64,000 nucleotides of DNA from Flavobacteriaceae bacterium LSUCC0859 (lineage in GTDB: Bacteria; Bacteroidota; Bacteroidia; Flavobacteriales; Flavobacteriaceae). The stretch lies in the NCBI GenBank assembly GCA_022239325.1, contig JAKOGP010000002.1, positions 401,414 through 465,413 on the forward strand, written 5' to 3'. The notes beneath the pieces were generated by a model that saw only the letters and a program-made list of their open reading frames with translations, was not told the DNA's origin and did not search any database. Within the stretch, counting starts at the first letter, position 1; every line of letters begins with the position of its first letter. A program made the translations under genes and the position numbers. Shown piece after piece: positions 7,440 through 16,495 of this stretch.

Positions 7440-8435
7440 ATGAAAAAATTAACCTCATTATGTGTCTTACTGGCCTTTATTTTTCAGGGATGTAAGGACA
7501 AATCTTCGTATAAATATCTACCACAATCTATAGGGCAGGTACAATCTATTTTGGTAGTCATGGAAGACCAGCTATGGGAAGGAGTAGTTGGGGACAGTAT
7601 CCGAAAGGCTTTTTTAAGCCCTATTAAAGGACTCTCTGTGCCGGAGCCAGCACACGAAATTCAGCACATACCCCCTTCTGTATTCAAAGGCACGGTAAAG
7701 CAAAACAGAACGGTTTTGGCGGTAGACATAGACAGCTTGGCCATAGCCCATATTAAAAGAGACGTTTACGCCAGGCCCCAGCGGGTAGCGGTAGTTAAAG
7801 GCCGCAGTGAGGCAGAAATTCTCGAGCAATTATCTGTGGGCATTAGCGCTTTTAAAGCCACCTTTAAAAATTTAGAACTAGCTCAAATGCAAGAGCGATT
7901 TAGACGCTCTACCAACAAAGAAAAAGGGATAGAAACCCTTTTAGGGGTAGCCTTAGACATTCCCTCTGCTTACAGACTTGGAAAAGTTACTTCAGATTTT
8001 GTCTGGTTAGACAGAGCCATCCCAGCAGGCAGCAGCAATATTATTGCCTACGCCTTGCCTGCAGATAGTTTTAGCCAACCAGAGACCTTTGTAGCAGACA
8101 TTGTAGCCAAAAGAGACTCTGTAGTAAAGGCGCAAATTCCCGGCCCAGATGTGCCTGGGAAAACTACTTATATGCGAACAGAAACTGTTTTTATGCCCTA
8201 TGTAAAAGCCGTAGAATTTGCAGGCTATAAAGGGGTAGAAGTCCGTGGAATATGGGATATTTCTGGTTATCCCATGGCCGGCCCTTTTGTGAGTTATATT
8301 CTAAACGACCCTGCCCAAAACAGAAAAATAGTAATAGAAGGCTTTGTCTTTGCCCCCAACAAACCTAAACGAGATTATCTGTTTGAATTGGAAGCCATTA
8401 TAAAAACCATTCATGCCGTAGAAACAACTGATTAG
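7440..8435 (+). CDS. DUF4837-family lipoprotein
   Basis: This 331-residue protein starts with a lipoprotein signal (LAFIFQGC, lipobox cysteine near residue 18), so it is expected to be anchored in the periplasm or outer membrane. The body (LPQSIGQVQSILVVMEDQLW at the start, then TLLGVALDIPSAYRLGK, and FVEGFVFAPN-like sequence near the end) matches what I know as DUF4837, found almost only in Bacteroidota. No enzymatic motif is visible. It is spaced 9 bases after the transglycosylase and is presumably co-expressed with it. The biochemical role is unknown. Confidence 0.8.
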   Translation: MKKLTSLCVLLAFIFQGCKDKSSYKYLPQSIGQVQSILVVMEDQLWEGVVGDSIRKAFLSPIKGLSVPEPAHEIQHIPPSVFKGTVKQNRTVLAVDIDSLAIAHIKRDVYARPQRVAVVKGRSEAEILEQLSVGISAFKATFKNLELAQMQERFRRSTNKEKGIETLLGVALDIPSAYRLGKVTSDFVWLDRAIPAGSSNIIAYALPADSFSQPETFVADIVAKRDSVVKAQIPGPDVPGKTTYMRTETVFMPYVKAVEFAGYKGVEVRGIWDISGYPMAGPFVSYILNDPAQNRKIVIEGFVFAPNKPKRDYLFELEAIIKTIHAVETTD

Positions 8436-8467
8436 ATGTATGCTCATTCTATAAAGCAGACATAAGC

Positions 8468-8597
8468 AATAAAAAAGCCCTGAGACACCCCCATGCTCTA
8501 TGCGCCCCTACCTTTTAGGGATCATATGTTAAAAGTGTATTCCCCACTCCTACTTATTCATTTTTTGGAGTGACTTTCATTTCAAGGGGGATTACCA
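8468..8597. ncRNA. Structured intergenic element, possible small RNA
   Basis: Between the convergent DUF4837 and tatA genes lies a GC-richer stretch with hairpins: CCCTA/TAGGG (8506-8520) and CACTCC/GGAGTG (8545-8572), the latter inside an outer CCCC/GGGG pairing. AAAAAAGCCCT occurs at both ends (about 8471 and 8600), so the minus strand reads AGGGCTTTTTT twice, like two terminators flanking a 130-base segment. No promoter is obvious, so this may be a small RNA or just a complex terminator region. Confidence 0.25.
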
Positions 8598-8599
8598 TA

Positions 8600-8626
8600 A
8601 AAAAAGCCCTCAGAAGAGGGCTTTAG
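8600..8626 (-). terminator. tatA terminator
   Basis: AAAGCCCTC, loop AGAA, GAGGGCTTT (8603-8624) is a nine-base-pair stem with a run of T on the minus strand, 25 bases after tatA ends. It may also serve DUF4837 transcripts coming the other way. Confidence 0.85.
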
Positions 8627-8649
8627 TATATGTATAAAGGCAGAAAACT

Positions 8650-8844
8650 TTATTTTTTGTCTTCGATTTTAGGATCTACGTCTTTATTGTCTTCCTTAGA
8701 AGCGTCTTTAAATTCTTTAATCCCACTTCCTAGACCTCTCATGAGTTCTGGAATCTTTTTTCCTCCAAAGAGCAATAAAACTACAATGACAACCAAAGCT
8801 ATTTGCATGGGGCCAAAGGCTAAAAACGTCATTAAACTATTCAT
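8650..8844 (-). CDS. tatA: TatA/TatE twin-arginine translocase subunit
   Basis: This 64-residue protein has one N-terminal membrane helix ([14 protein letters not shown]), the conserved hinge [19 protein letters not shown], an amphipathic helix and an acidic/lysine-rich tail. This is the TatA/E layout: oligomers form the channel through which folded proteins cross the inner membrane. The size is normal for TatA. It has its own -7 element (TACTTTTG) and terminator, so it is likely monocistronic. tatC is not in this window. Confidence 0.92.
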   Translation of the reverse strand: MNSLMTFLAFGPMQIALVVIVVLLLFGGKKIPELMRGLGSGIKEFKDASKEDNKDVDPKIEDKK

Positions 8845-8865
8845 AATTGAAAAATTTGTGTCTCA

Positions 8866-8873
8866 CAAAAGTA
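8866..8873 (-). promoter_or_regulatory. tatA promoter -7 element
   Basis: TACTTTTG on the minus strand, 21 bases before the tatA ATG, fits TAnnTTTG and would give a leader of roughly 15 bases. No -33 TTG lies at normal spacing. Confidence 0.5.
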
Positions 8874-8925
8874 CTAAAAAACTTCTAAGATTGTAATTTT
8901 AAGACGCAAATCATCAGACTAAATG

Positions 8926-8933
8926 TATCTTTG
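8926..8933 (+). promoter_or_regulatory. M23 peptidase promoter -7 element
   Basis: TATCTTTG is an exact consensus match and ends six bases before the ATG at 8940. A TTG start at 8931 would lie inside the element, which favours the ATG. The resulting mRNA would be leaderless or nearly so. Confidence 0.65.
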
Positions 8934-8939
8934 TGTGGT

Positions 8940-9809
8940 ATGGCTAAGAAGGCAGACAAAAAGAAGGGCTCAGGCAACAAATGGCGCTACAAATACCGCC
9001 TGGTGGTTTTAAATGAAGACACCTTTGAAGAAAAGGTGTCCTTTAAGCTGTCCAGAATGAATGTGTTTGTGGTGGGCACGCTCTCTGCCATGGCCCTCAT
9101 TGCACTTACTATTTTATTGGTAGCTTTTACATCTCTCAGAGAATACATACCTGGTTACGCCTCTACAGATTTGAGAAGGCAAGCCGTGGAGTTGTTAGAA
9201 TTAACAGACTCCCTCTCTAGGGTTATAGATTATAACGACCGCTATGTGGAGCGTATTAGAGGGGTGCTAAGCGGCCAGTACGCTCCCTCAGAAATAGAGA
9301 TAGATTCTATAGACCTGCCCTTTGTGTTAGACACTACTACCATAGAACTGAGCCCCATTAGGGAAGACTCTTTACTCAGAGCTCAAGTGGCCTTAGAAGA
9401 TCGTTACAACCTTTTTGAAAACAACAAGGCCGCATTTGATACCGCTTTGTTCTCCCCGCTTAGCGGGATGATCACACAGGCCTTTGACCCTGAGATAAAA
9501 CACTACGCCATAGATATTACTGCCGTCCAAGACGCTCCAGTAAAGTCTATTGCAGCTGGAACCGTAGTCTTTTCAGAATGGACTTCAGACACTGGCTATG
9601 TTATTATGGTGCAGCATAAAAACGGCATGCTTTCTGTGTACAAACACAATGGCTCCCTACTAAAAAACCAAGGAGACGCAGTCTTGGCAGGAGAGGTCAT
9701 AGCTGCAGTTGGGGATACTGGAGAATTTTCTACCGGCCCCCACTTACACTTTGAACTCTGGGAAAATGACCGGCCGGTAAACCCACTAAACTATATAGAT
9801 TTTAATTAG
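8940..9809 (+). CDS. M23 peptidase, membrane-anchored LytM type
   Basis: This 289-residue protein has a basic cytoplasmic start (AKKADKKKGS), one membrane helix at about residues 45-65, a helical linker and a C-terminal M23/LytM domain. The zinc ligands are intact: HYAID near residue 184 and HLHFE near residue 273. It should therefore be an active endopeptidase cutting peptidoglycan cross-bridges, unlike the degenerate EnvC-type protein encoded at 46 kb. The GH3-like gene starts 3 bases after its stop, indicating co-transcription. Confidence 0.9.
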   Translation: MAKKADKKKGSGNKWRYKYRLVVLNEDTFEEKVSFKLSRMNVFVVGTLSAMALIALTILLVAFTSLREYIPGYASTDLRRQAVELLELTDSLSRVIDYNDRYVERIRGVLSGQYAPSEIEIDSIDLPFVLDTTTIELSPIREDSLLRAQVALEDRYNLFENNKAAFDTALFSPLSGMITQAFDPEIKHYAIDITAVQDAPVKSIAAGTVVFSEWTSDTGYVIMVQHKNGMLSVYKHNGSLLKNQGDAVLAGEVIAAVGDTGEFSTGPHLHFELWENDRPVNPLNYIDFN

Positions 9810-9812
9810 CCT

Positions 9813-11315
9813 ATGGGCCTAAAACAAATGGCGGCAAAAATTTTTGCCAAACGCATATATAAGAAGACCCAAAAATGGGTTCAGGACCCTGTGGCCACAC
9901 AACAAAGGGTTTTTAAACATCTCATTCAAACAGCCAAGGACACCCATTTTGGGAAAGACCACGGTTTTAAACACATACACACCCATGAAGATTTTGTGGC
10001 CCGAGTACCCATAAGGGATTACGAGGGCCTGAAGGACTATGTAAAAAAGGTAGTAGAAGGAGAGGCTCATGTGCTATGGCCTGGAAAACCTGCCTATTTT
10101 GCCAAGACCTCAGGCACCACTTCTGGAGCCAAATACATCCCCATAACTAAAGCCTCTATAGCCCAACAGGTAAAGGCTTCTAGAGACGCTATTTTACATT
10201 ATATATACCAGACTGGAAATACAAATTTTGTCACTAAAAAGATGATTTTCTTACAGGGCAGTCCGGTCTTAGACCATAGTTCTCATATACCAACAGGTAG
10301 GCTCTCTGGAATTTCTGCCCATTACGTTCCCTCTTATTTACAAAAAAACAGACTGCCCAGCTGGGAGACCAACTGTATAGAAGATTGGGAAACTAAGGTT
10401 TCTAAGGTGGTAGAAGAAACCATAGATCAAGATATGAGCGTCATAGCAGGCATACCCTCGTGGGTACAAATGTATTTTGAGAAGCTGCGGGCCCAGAGCG
10501 GCAAACCTATCGGGGAGCTGTTTAAGAATTTTAATCTTTTTATATACGGTGGCGTTAATTATGAGCCCTACCGTGCCAATTTTGAAAACCTCATAGGAAG
10601 AAAGGTAGACAGTATTGAATTGTTCCCTGCCAGTGAGGGGTTTTTTGCCTACCAAGACCTACAGGAAGAGAAAGGCATGCTATTGCTCTTAGACAGTGGC
10701 ATTTTCTACGAATTTATCCCAGCAGATCAGTTTTTTGAGGAGCAGCCACCCAGGCTCACTATTGGAGAGGTATCCTTGGGAGTAAATTATGTGCTCACCC
10801 TTTCTTCCAACGCAGGGCTTTGGGGCTACAATATTGGAGACACGGTGCAGTTTACCTCTTTGGCGCCCTATCGCATTATTGTCTCTGGCCGCATTAAACA
10901 CTTTATTTCTGCCTTTGGAGAACACGTCATTGCCAAGGAAGTAGAATATGCCATGCAGCAGGCCATAGTCCAGACAGACGCTAGGGTGTTGGAATTTACT
11001 GTTGCGCCGCAGGCATCGCCCGCGAGCGGGCTACCCTATCACGAGTGGTTGGTGGCCTTTGAAAAGGAGCCTACCGATATGGATGTTTTTACCTCCGTAT
11101 TGGACCAGCAGCTACAAGAACAAAACTCTTACTACAAAGACCTCATAGTGGGGAAGGTTTTACGGGCTTTAAAACTCACCACATTGCCTGCCCATGCCTT
11201 TACAGATTATATGAAAACCAAGGGGAAATTAGGCGGCCAAAACAAGGTACAACGCCTGGCTAATGACCGCCAAATTGCAGACGCCCTTCTAAAAATTAAA
11301 GCAGATGCCTCATAA
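9813..11315 (+). CDS. GH3-like acyl-adenylating enzyme
   Basis: This 500-residue protein matches the GH3 family, named after plant auxin-responsive acyl-amido synthetases, which activate carboxylates with ATP and conjugate them to amines. Visible motifs are the ATP loop FAKTSGTTSGAKYIPIT (about residues 90-110), LFPASEGFFAYQ (about 270) and WGYNIGDTVQFTS (about 340). A C-terminal lid domain follows from about residue 370. Substrates of bacterial GH3 proteins are largely unknown. Its last 11 bases overlap the start of the DUF6909-like gene, implying translational coupling and perhaps a shared pathway. Confidence 0.88.
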   Translation: MGLKQMAAKIFAKRIYKKTQKWVQDPVATQQRVFKHLIQTAKDTHFGKDHGFKHIHTHEDFVARVPIRDYEGLKDYVKKVVEGEAHVLWPGKPAYFAKTSGTTSGAKYIPITKASIAQQVKASRDAILHYIYQTGNTNFVTKKMIFLQGSPVLDHSSHIPTGRLSGISAHYVPSYLQKNRLPSWETNCIEDWETKVSKVVEETIDQDMSVIAGIPSWVQMYFEKLRAQSGKPIGELFKNFNLFIYGGVNYEPYRANFENLIGRKVDSIELFPASEGFFAYQDLQEEKGMLLLLDSGIFYEFIPADQFFEEQPPRLTIGEVSLGVNYVLTLSSNAGLWGYNIGDTVQFTSLAPYRIIVSGRIKHFISAFGEHVIAKEVEYAMQQAIVQTDARVLEFTVAPQASPASGLPYHEWLVAFEKEPTDMDVFTSVLDQQLQEQNSYYKDLIVGKVLRALKLTTLPAHAFTDYMKTKGKLGGQNKVQRLANDRQIADALLKIKADAS

Positions 11316-12978
11316 TAACACCAGGGCCAGAGAGTCTACAAACGCCATTGAGCGTATTTATATTACCATGCGCCACCTGTTTAATAGGGGTTTTTACAAA
11401 CCTATGGGCGTGTCTGGGGAAACCCTTCGCAATGCGCTTTTACAGCTTCGCCCAGAAATTTACGGCAGTATTGCTGAGGAAAAGGCAGAACTCAGTGGTT
11501 TGCTTTATGTGTTAGAGCGGCTACCAGAAGGCATAGAGGAGTGTAGGTTTATAAATCTCACCTCCGATGAAGGCTATGGGGCTGCCCACTTTAAAGCCAT
11601 TGTGCCTCCAAAAAGGCGTAGGAATTGCTTTCGCATAGACCCGGAGCAAATGAATGTGGAGATCACCCGGGGGCGCTCTGACATTTATGACATTCTCACC
11701 CACCTTACCTTTCTCTTTATTGAGTCTCATAAGATTCTCAACAAGGTGTATTTAGAAGACAGCCAGAAAACCACCCGAGATTGGGTAAAGTTTTCAGAGG
11801 CTGCTCAAAAGCCCAAACTGAGCGTACCCGAGAGAGAAACAGCACTCATTCATATGTCTAATTTTTTGGGACGTTCTTTTTTAGAGGTTTCAGAGATACA
11901 TAAAAAACTGGCCACCAAAGCCAATCCAGAGCGCTTTTTAAAAATTATATATTGGTTGGGTCGCCTGGCCATTGAAGAGGAAACTACCGGAGAAAAGCGC
12001 ACCATTACCTTTAGCCCGCTACTTAGAGAGCGTTTGGGGCACCACATTCACGGGGAGCGCTGGGCCAACGCCATAAAAGAAAGCCTAATAAGCCAGCAGC
12101 TCATAGGCCGTCCCATTCATATTATCAGTGCCAATATGCACTCTGTGATGAACGCCCTATTTGCGAGAAAGGCACTGGGTAAAGCCTATGAAAACAAATC
12201 AGACCTGAATATTTATGAGGCCTTGAGTGCCCAGGAAAACGGGGCCCTCCGGGACCAGGTAACTGCCTATGCCAAGAAACACGGCATGACTTTTATCGCA
12301 GACCAGTCTGGCACCAATATAGACATTCAAATTTTTGACCTGGCCCAGGCGTCAGCGGTGGCCAACTTTGTGCCCGCCTACGCCAAGGCCTCCCAGGCCC
12401 CTGTGCTTTTTGTGATGGACTATGCCTTTGGAGAACAGGCTTTTGAAACCATGGACGAGCTGCTCAAACCCTATAAAGCTAAAGGCAGTACTCCTATTTT
12501 CTTAGACGTACACTCGGTGTCCATTATGGGAAAGGCAGGTATTTTGGAGGGGGGTAAGGGAGATCTAATGATCCCTAACGCCCATATTTTTGAGGGCTCT
12601 GCAGACAACTACCCCTTTGAAAATGAGCTTTGCGCCGCAGACTTTACAGGTCACGATTTAGGCGTCCTAGAAGGCGCCATGATTTCTGTGTTGGGAACCT
12701 CTTTGCAAAACAAAGACATTCTCACCTACTTTCACGAGTCTACCTGGAATGTTATAGGGCTAGAAATGGAGGGGGTACACTACCAGAAGGCCATTCAGGC
12801 CGCTTCCAAGCTTAGAAAAAGTATTCGGGAAGACGTTAAGGTCTTGTACGCATACTACGCCTCTGACAACCCCTTGGAAACAGGAAGCACTCTGGCTTCT
12901 GGCGGGCTTGGTACCACAGGGGTGAAGCCCACCTATCTGATTACAGAAAAAATACTATCCAAAATATTACACCCATAA
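11305..12978 (+). CDS. DUF6909-like protein with nucleosidase-like C-terminal half
   Basis: This 557-residue protein appears to have two parts. The N-terminal half (to about residue 250) is helical and corresponds to what I recall as DUF6909 of Bacteroidota. The C-terminal half has features of the purine nucleoside phosphorylase/nucleosidase fold: GKAGIL and GDLMIPNAHIFEG in the middle, then IGLEMEGVHYQKAI, in which EMEG matches the ribose-binding motif of that superfamily. It is coupled to the GH3-like gene by an 11-base overlap, and rfbB follows 2 bases later. An AMP nucleosidase-like activity is conceivable but unproven. Confidence 0.65.
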   Translation: MPHNNTRARESTNAIERIYITMRHLFNRGFYKPMGVSGETLRNALLQLRPEIYGSIAEEKAELSGLLYVLERLPEGIEECRFINLTSDEGYGAAHFKAIVPPKRRRNCFRIDPEQMNVEITRGRSDIYDILTHLTFLFIESHKILNKVYLEDSQKTTRDWVKFSEAAQKPKLSVPERETALIHMSNFLGRSFLEVSEIHKKLATKANPERFLKIIYWLGRLAIEEETTGEKRTITFSPLLRERLGHHIHGERWANAIKESLISQQLIGRPIHIISANMHSVMNALFARKALGKAYENKSDLNIYEALSAQENGALRDQVTAYAKKHGMTFIADQSGTNIDIQIFDLAQASAVANFVPAYAKASQAPVLFVMDYAFGEQAFETMDELLKPYKAKGSTPIFLDVHSVSIMGKAGILEGGKGDLMIPNAHIFEGSADNYPFENELCAADFTGHDLGVLEGAMISVLGTSLQNKDILTYFHESTWNVIGLEMEGVHYQKAIQAASKLRKSIREDVKVLYAYYASDNPLETGSTLASGGLGTTGVKPTYLITEKILSKILHP

Positions 12979-12980
12979 AT

Positions 12981-14024
12981 ATGGCTTTACTCATTACAGG
13001 CGGTGCAGGATTTATTGGTTCTCATGTGGTACGCCATTTTGTGAACCGCTACACCCATTACCAAATCGTTAATTTGGACGCCCTCACTTATGCGGGAAAC
13101 TTAGAGAATCTCACAGACATAGAAGGCGCAGCTAATTATCAGTTTGTAAAAGGCTCTATTACAGACAGTGCCCTATTGGACCAACTGTTTACCCAGTACG
13201 ATTTTAAGGGGGTTATTCATTTGGCGGCAGAGTCTCATGTAGACCGCTCTATTGCCCATCCCATGGCTTTTATAGAGACCAACGTAAAAGGAACGGCGGC
13301 CCTATTAAATGCTTGTAAGACCCATTGGAGCACTTTTGAGGGCCGCCGTTTTTATCAAATAAGTACAGATGAGGTTTTTGGCGCATTAGGAGACAGCGGC
13401 TTATTCACCGAGGACAGTCCCTATGCCCCCAATTCCCCCTACTCTGCTTCTAAGGCCAGCGCAGACCATTTGGTGCGGGCCTACGGAGAAACCTACGACC
13501 TACCCTATGTGATTTCTAATTGTTCCAACAATTACGGCCCCAATCACTTTCCAGAAAAACTGATTCCCCTTTGTATTCACAATATTTTAAAAGGCAAAGA
13601 ATTGCCTATTTACGGAGACGGTTTGTACACTAGAGATTGGCTCTATGTTACAGACCATGCCCAGGCCATTGACCAGGTGTATCACCAAGGGAAGAACGGG
13701 GAAACCTATCTGATTGGAGGCCATAACGAGTTCACCAATATAGACCTCATTAGGCTGCTCTGCGAGCAGATGGACGCCCGCTTGGGCAGGGCCCCAGGGA
13801 CCGCTCAAAAAAGTATTACTTTTGTAAAAGACCGCCCAGGGCACGACAAACGCTACGCCATAGACGCTAGTAAAATTGAAAGGGAATTGGGTTGGAGCCC
13901 AGCCCATACCTTTGAGCAGGGCTTGGCCGCTACCATAGACTGGTATTTAGAACACGAAGAATGGTTGGCCCACGTGACCTCAGGCGCCTATCAGTCGTAT
14001 TACGACAAGCAATACGGCACCTAA
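12981..14024 (+). CDS. rfbB: dTDP-glucose 4,6-dehydratase
   Basis: This 347-residue extended short-chain dehydrogenase has the NAD loop GGAGFIGSH at the N-terminus, the STDEVFG strand with the catalytic Thr-Asp-Glu, and the YxxxK pair in YSASKAS. The signature SNCSNNYGPNHFPEKLIP is also present. It converts dTDP-glucose to dTDP-4-keto-6-deoxyglucose, the second step of dTDP-rhamnose synthesis. It starts 2 bases after the DUF6909-like gene and is followed about 100 bases later by rfbA. Confidence 0.96.
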   Translation: MALLITGGAGFIGSHVVRHFVNRYTHYQIVNLDALTYAGNLENLTDIEGAANYQFVKGSITDSALLDQLFTQYDFKGVIHLAAESHVDRSIAHPMAFIETNVKGTAALLNACKTHWSTFEGRRFYQISTDEVFGALGDSGLFTEDSPYAPNSPYSASKASADHLVRAYGETYDLPYVISNCSNNYGPNHFPEKLIPLCIHNILKGKELPIYGDGLYTRDWLYVTDHAQAIDQVYHQGKNGETYLIGGHNEFTNIDLIRLLCEQMDARLGRAPGTAQKSITFVKDRPGHDKRYAIDASKIERELGWSPAHTFEQGLAATIDWYLEHEEWLAHVTSGAYQSYYDKQYGT

Positions 14025-14126
14025 TTTAGCATCCGTTGGGGTGTTTTTGATCAGGGCCTGTTTTATATTGCTGTCAGAAGACAGAACAGATATAAACCTG
14101 TAAGTAGCAGGAAAAAAAACAAACGA

Positions 14127-14990
14127 ATGAAAGGAATTATTTTAGCAGGAGGCAGCGGCACCAGACTACACCCCATTACTTTGGCGGTGAGCAAGCAGCT
14201 CATGCCTGTCTATGACAAACCCATGATCTATTACCCCCTTTCTACCCTAATGTATGCTGGGATTAGAGAGATTCTCATTATTAGCACCCCCCAAGACGCC
14301 CCTCTTTTTAAAAATCTACTGGGAGACGGCAGCGCTTTGGGTTGTACTTTTTCTTATGCTGTGCAAGACGCGCCCAGAGGCCTGGCAGAGGCCTTTATTA
14401 TTGGAGAAGATTTTATAGGCAACAGCCCTGTTGCCCTTATTTTAGGAGACAATATTTTCTACGGCAGCGGCCTTCCCGCCCTCTTACAACAGTCAAGAAA
14501 TCCGGTGGGGGGCACTATTTTTGCCTACCAGGTACAGGACCCTCAGCGGTACGGTGTGGTGCGTTTTAACGAGCAGCAGCAGGCCGTTTCTATAGAGGAA
14601 AAGCCATTGCACCCTAGCTCTAATTACGCAGTTCCAGGGATTTATTTTTATGACCACAGCGTGGTGTCCATAGCCAAATCCATTAGCCCTAGTGCCAGGG
14701 GAGAGCTGGAGATCACAGACGTAAATATGGCTTATTTAAATCGCGGCCAACTGAAGGTAGAAATCCTAGACAAGGGTACCGCTTGGTTAGACACCGGTAC
14801 CTTTGAATCGCTTATGGCTGCAGGACAATTTGTAGAGGTTTTAGAAGCCAGACAAGGACTCTCCATTGGCGCCATTGAATTGGCGGCTTTTGAGATGGGC
14901 TATATAGATCTCGCTGCTTTTAAAGCCCTTGCAGCACCGCTTTTAAAAAGCGGATACGGTAAAAATTTACTCAGAAATATTCCTTCTTAA
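14127..14990 (+). CDS. rfbA: Glucose-1-phosphate thymidylyltransferase
   Basis: This 287-residue nucleotidyltransferase begins [18 protein letters not shown], the dTTP-binding loop, followed by [27 protein letters not shown] and GTAWLDTGT. These are diagnostic of RmlA, which makes dTDP-glucose from glucose-1-phosphate and dTTP and is normally feedback-inhibited by dTDP-rhamnose. The 102-base gap before it contains small hairpins (CTGTC/GACAG near 14072) but no clear promoter. It forms one block with rfbB, rfbC and rfbD. Confidence 0.96.
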   Translation: MKGIILAGGSGTRLHPITLAVSKQLMPVYDKPMIYYPLSTLMYAGIREILIISTPQDAPLFKNLLGDGSALGCTFSYAVQDAPRGLAEAFIIGEDFIGNSPVALILGDNIFYGSGLPALLQQSRNPVGGTIFAYQVQDPQRYGVVRFNEQQQAVSIEEKPLHPSSNYAVPGIYFYDHSVVSIAKSISPSARGELEITDVNMAYLNRGQLKVEILDKGTAWLDTGTFESLMAAGQFVEVLEARQGLSIGAIELAAFEMGYIDLAAFKALAAPLLKSGYGKNLLRNIPS

Positions 14991-15052
14991 GCCAAGCAAA
15001 TTTGCTGGTCTTTTGGCAGAGTTTAGGACTTTTTAAAACAACGATACTATTA

Positions 15053-15598
15053 ATGAATTGCATACCAACCCCCTTAGCAGACTGCTATGAAATTATACCA
15101 AAGCTCCATACAGACGCCCGGGGCTATTTTTTTGAGGCCTTTAATAAAGCTTCTTTTTTAGCCGCCACAGGAATTGATTTTGAGGTGGTTCAGGAAAACC
15201 AGTCTAAGTCTGTAAAGGGCACTATTAGGGCCCTGCACTTTCAGCGCGGCGATGCTGCGCAGGCCAAATTGGTCCGGGTCTTGTCTGGAGAAATTTTAGA
15301 TGTGGTGGTAGACATTAGACCGGCATCGGCCACTTTTGGCCAAACCCATAGTTTGGTGCTGAGCTCTGGAAATCTCAAGCAACTCTATATTCCTAAGGGT
15401 TTTGCCCATGGCTTTTCCGTACTAAGCGAGAGCGCTACTATTGTGTATGCCTGCGACGCCCCTTATAACAAAGCGGCAGAGGGCGGTATATATTACGCAG
15501 ACCCAGCCTTAGGCATAGATTGGAAGGTGGGCCCACAAAGACCAGTGCTTTCAGAAAAAGACGTGGCCCTTCCTCTTTTAAAAGACGCGCTTCTATGA
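15053..15598 (+). CDS. rfbC: dTDP-4-dehydrorhamnose 3,5-epimerase
   Basis: This 181-residue cupin shows the RmlC pattern: HTDARGYFFEAFN, VVQENQSKSVKGTIRALHFQ with the catalytic His, and KQLYIPKGFAHGFSVLS. It epimerises dTDP-4-keto-6-deoxyglucose at C3 and C5. The ATG at 15053 is chosen because it places the conserved IIPKLHTDARG region at the usual distance from the N-terminus; a TTG at 15002 would add an unrelated hydrophobic stretch. Its stop overlaps the rfbD start (ATGA). Confidence 0.94.
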   Translation: MNCIPTPLADCYEIIPKLHTDARGYFFEAFNKASFLAATGIDFEVVQENQSKSVKGTIRALHFQRGDAAQAKLVRVLSGEILDVVVDIRPASATFGQTHSLVLSSGNLKQLYIPKGFAHGFSVLSESATIVYACDAPYNKAAEGGIYYADPALGIDWKVGPQRPVLSEKDVALPLLKDALL

Positions 15599-16479
15599 GC
15601 CGGGTGTTAGTTACAGGAGGCAGTGGCCAATTGGGTCAGAGTTTGGCCTTTTTGAGCCAGACGCATCCCCAGCCTGGGGTGTCTTGGACTTTTTTAGATC
15701 GCAAGGATCTAGACCTTTCTCTAACAGCCAGCCTGGCCTCCCAATTAGAGGGCCTTTTAAGCCAGGCCCCTCAGAGCCCCTTAGGCGCTTATACCCACCT
15801 CATTCACGCGGCTGCTTTCACTGGGGTAGACGCAGCAGAGACCCAAGAAAATTTGGCCTTTACCGTAAATGAAAAGGCTACAGAACTTATTGCTAAGGCC
15901 TGTGCCGCTCATGGGATCTGTTTGGTATATCTCTCTACAGATTTTGTGTTTTCTGGCCCTAGAAACACCCCTTGGCGCCTTTCAGATCCCATAGCCCCCC
16001 AGGGAGTCTATGCACGATCTAAGGCAGCTGGAGAGGCAGCGGTGGCGGCCCATTGCCCAACACATTACACCGTTCGTACGTCTTGGTTGTACAGCCCCTT
16101 TGGTCATAATTTTGTAAAGACCATGCTGCGATTGGCAAAGGCACATGCAGAGGTAAAGGTGGTTTCAGACCAAATAGGTAGCCCCACCTCTGCCTTAGAT
16201 TTGGCGGTAGCGCTACGCACTTTGCTCTTTCAGGCACAGCTGCCATTTGGGCGGCATCATTTTTCCAATCGTGGCGCCACTAGCTGGGCCGGATTTGCCA
16301 GAGAAATTTTTAATCAGCAGCGGCTTAAAACCCAGGTGCAGGAGATAGACACGGCTAGCTTTGGAGCCCCAGCACCAAGACCCACTTACAGCGTGTTAGA
16401 AAACAGCCTGCCTTTTCATCAAAGAGATTGGAAAGCAGCCCTCTCAGAGGTGTTAGAACATATAAATAAACAAAAATAA
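15595..16479 (+). CDS. rfbD: dTDP-4-dehydrorhamnose reductase
   Basis: This 294-residue short-chain reductase has the loop GGSGQLGQSL, the strand YLSTDFVFSG and the catalytic YARSKAAGE (YxxxK), followed by RTSWLYSPFGHNFVKTM. It performs the last step to dTDP-L-rhamnose using NAD(P)H. The ATG overlaps the rfbC stop by four bases, so translation is coupled. Starts further upstream in the same frame would only read through the end of rfbC and are rejected. Confidence 0.94.
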   Translation: MSRVLVTGGSGQLGQSLAFLSQTHPQPGVSWTFLDRKDLDLSLTASLASQLEGLLSQAPQSPLGAYTHLIHAAAFTGVDAAETQENLAFTVNEKATELIAKACAAHGICLVYLSTDFVFSGPRNTPWRLSDPIAPQGVYARSKAAGEAAVAAHCPTHYTVRTSWLYSPFGHNFVKTMLRLAKAHAEVKVVSDQIGSPTSALDLAVALRTLLFQAQLPFGRHHFSNRGATSWAGFAREIFNQQRLKTQVQEIDTASFGAPAPRPTYSVLENSLPFHQRDWKAALSEVLEHINKQK

Positions 16480-16495
16480 GCCTTAGGCTACCCAT

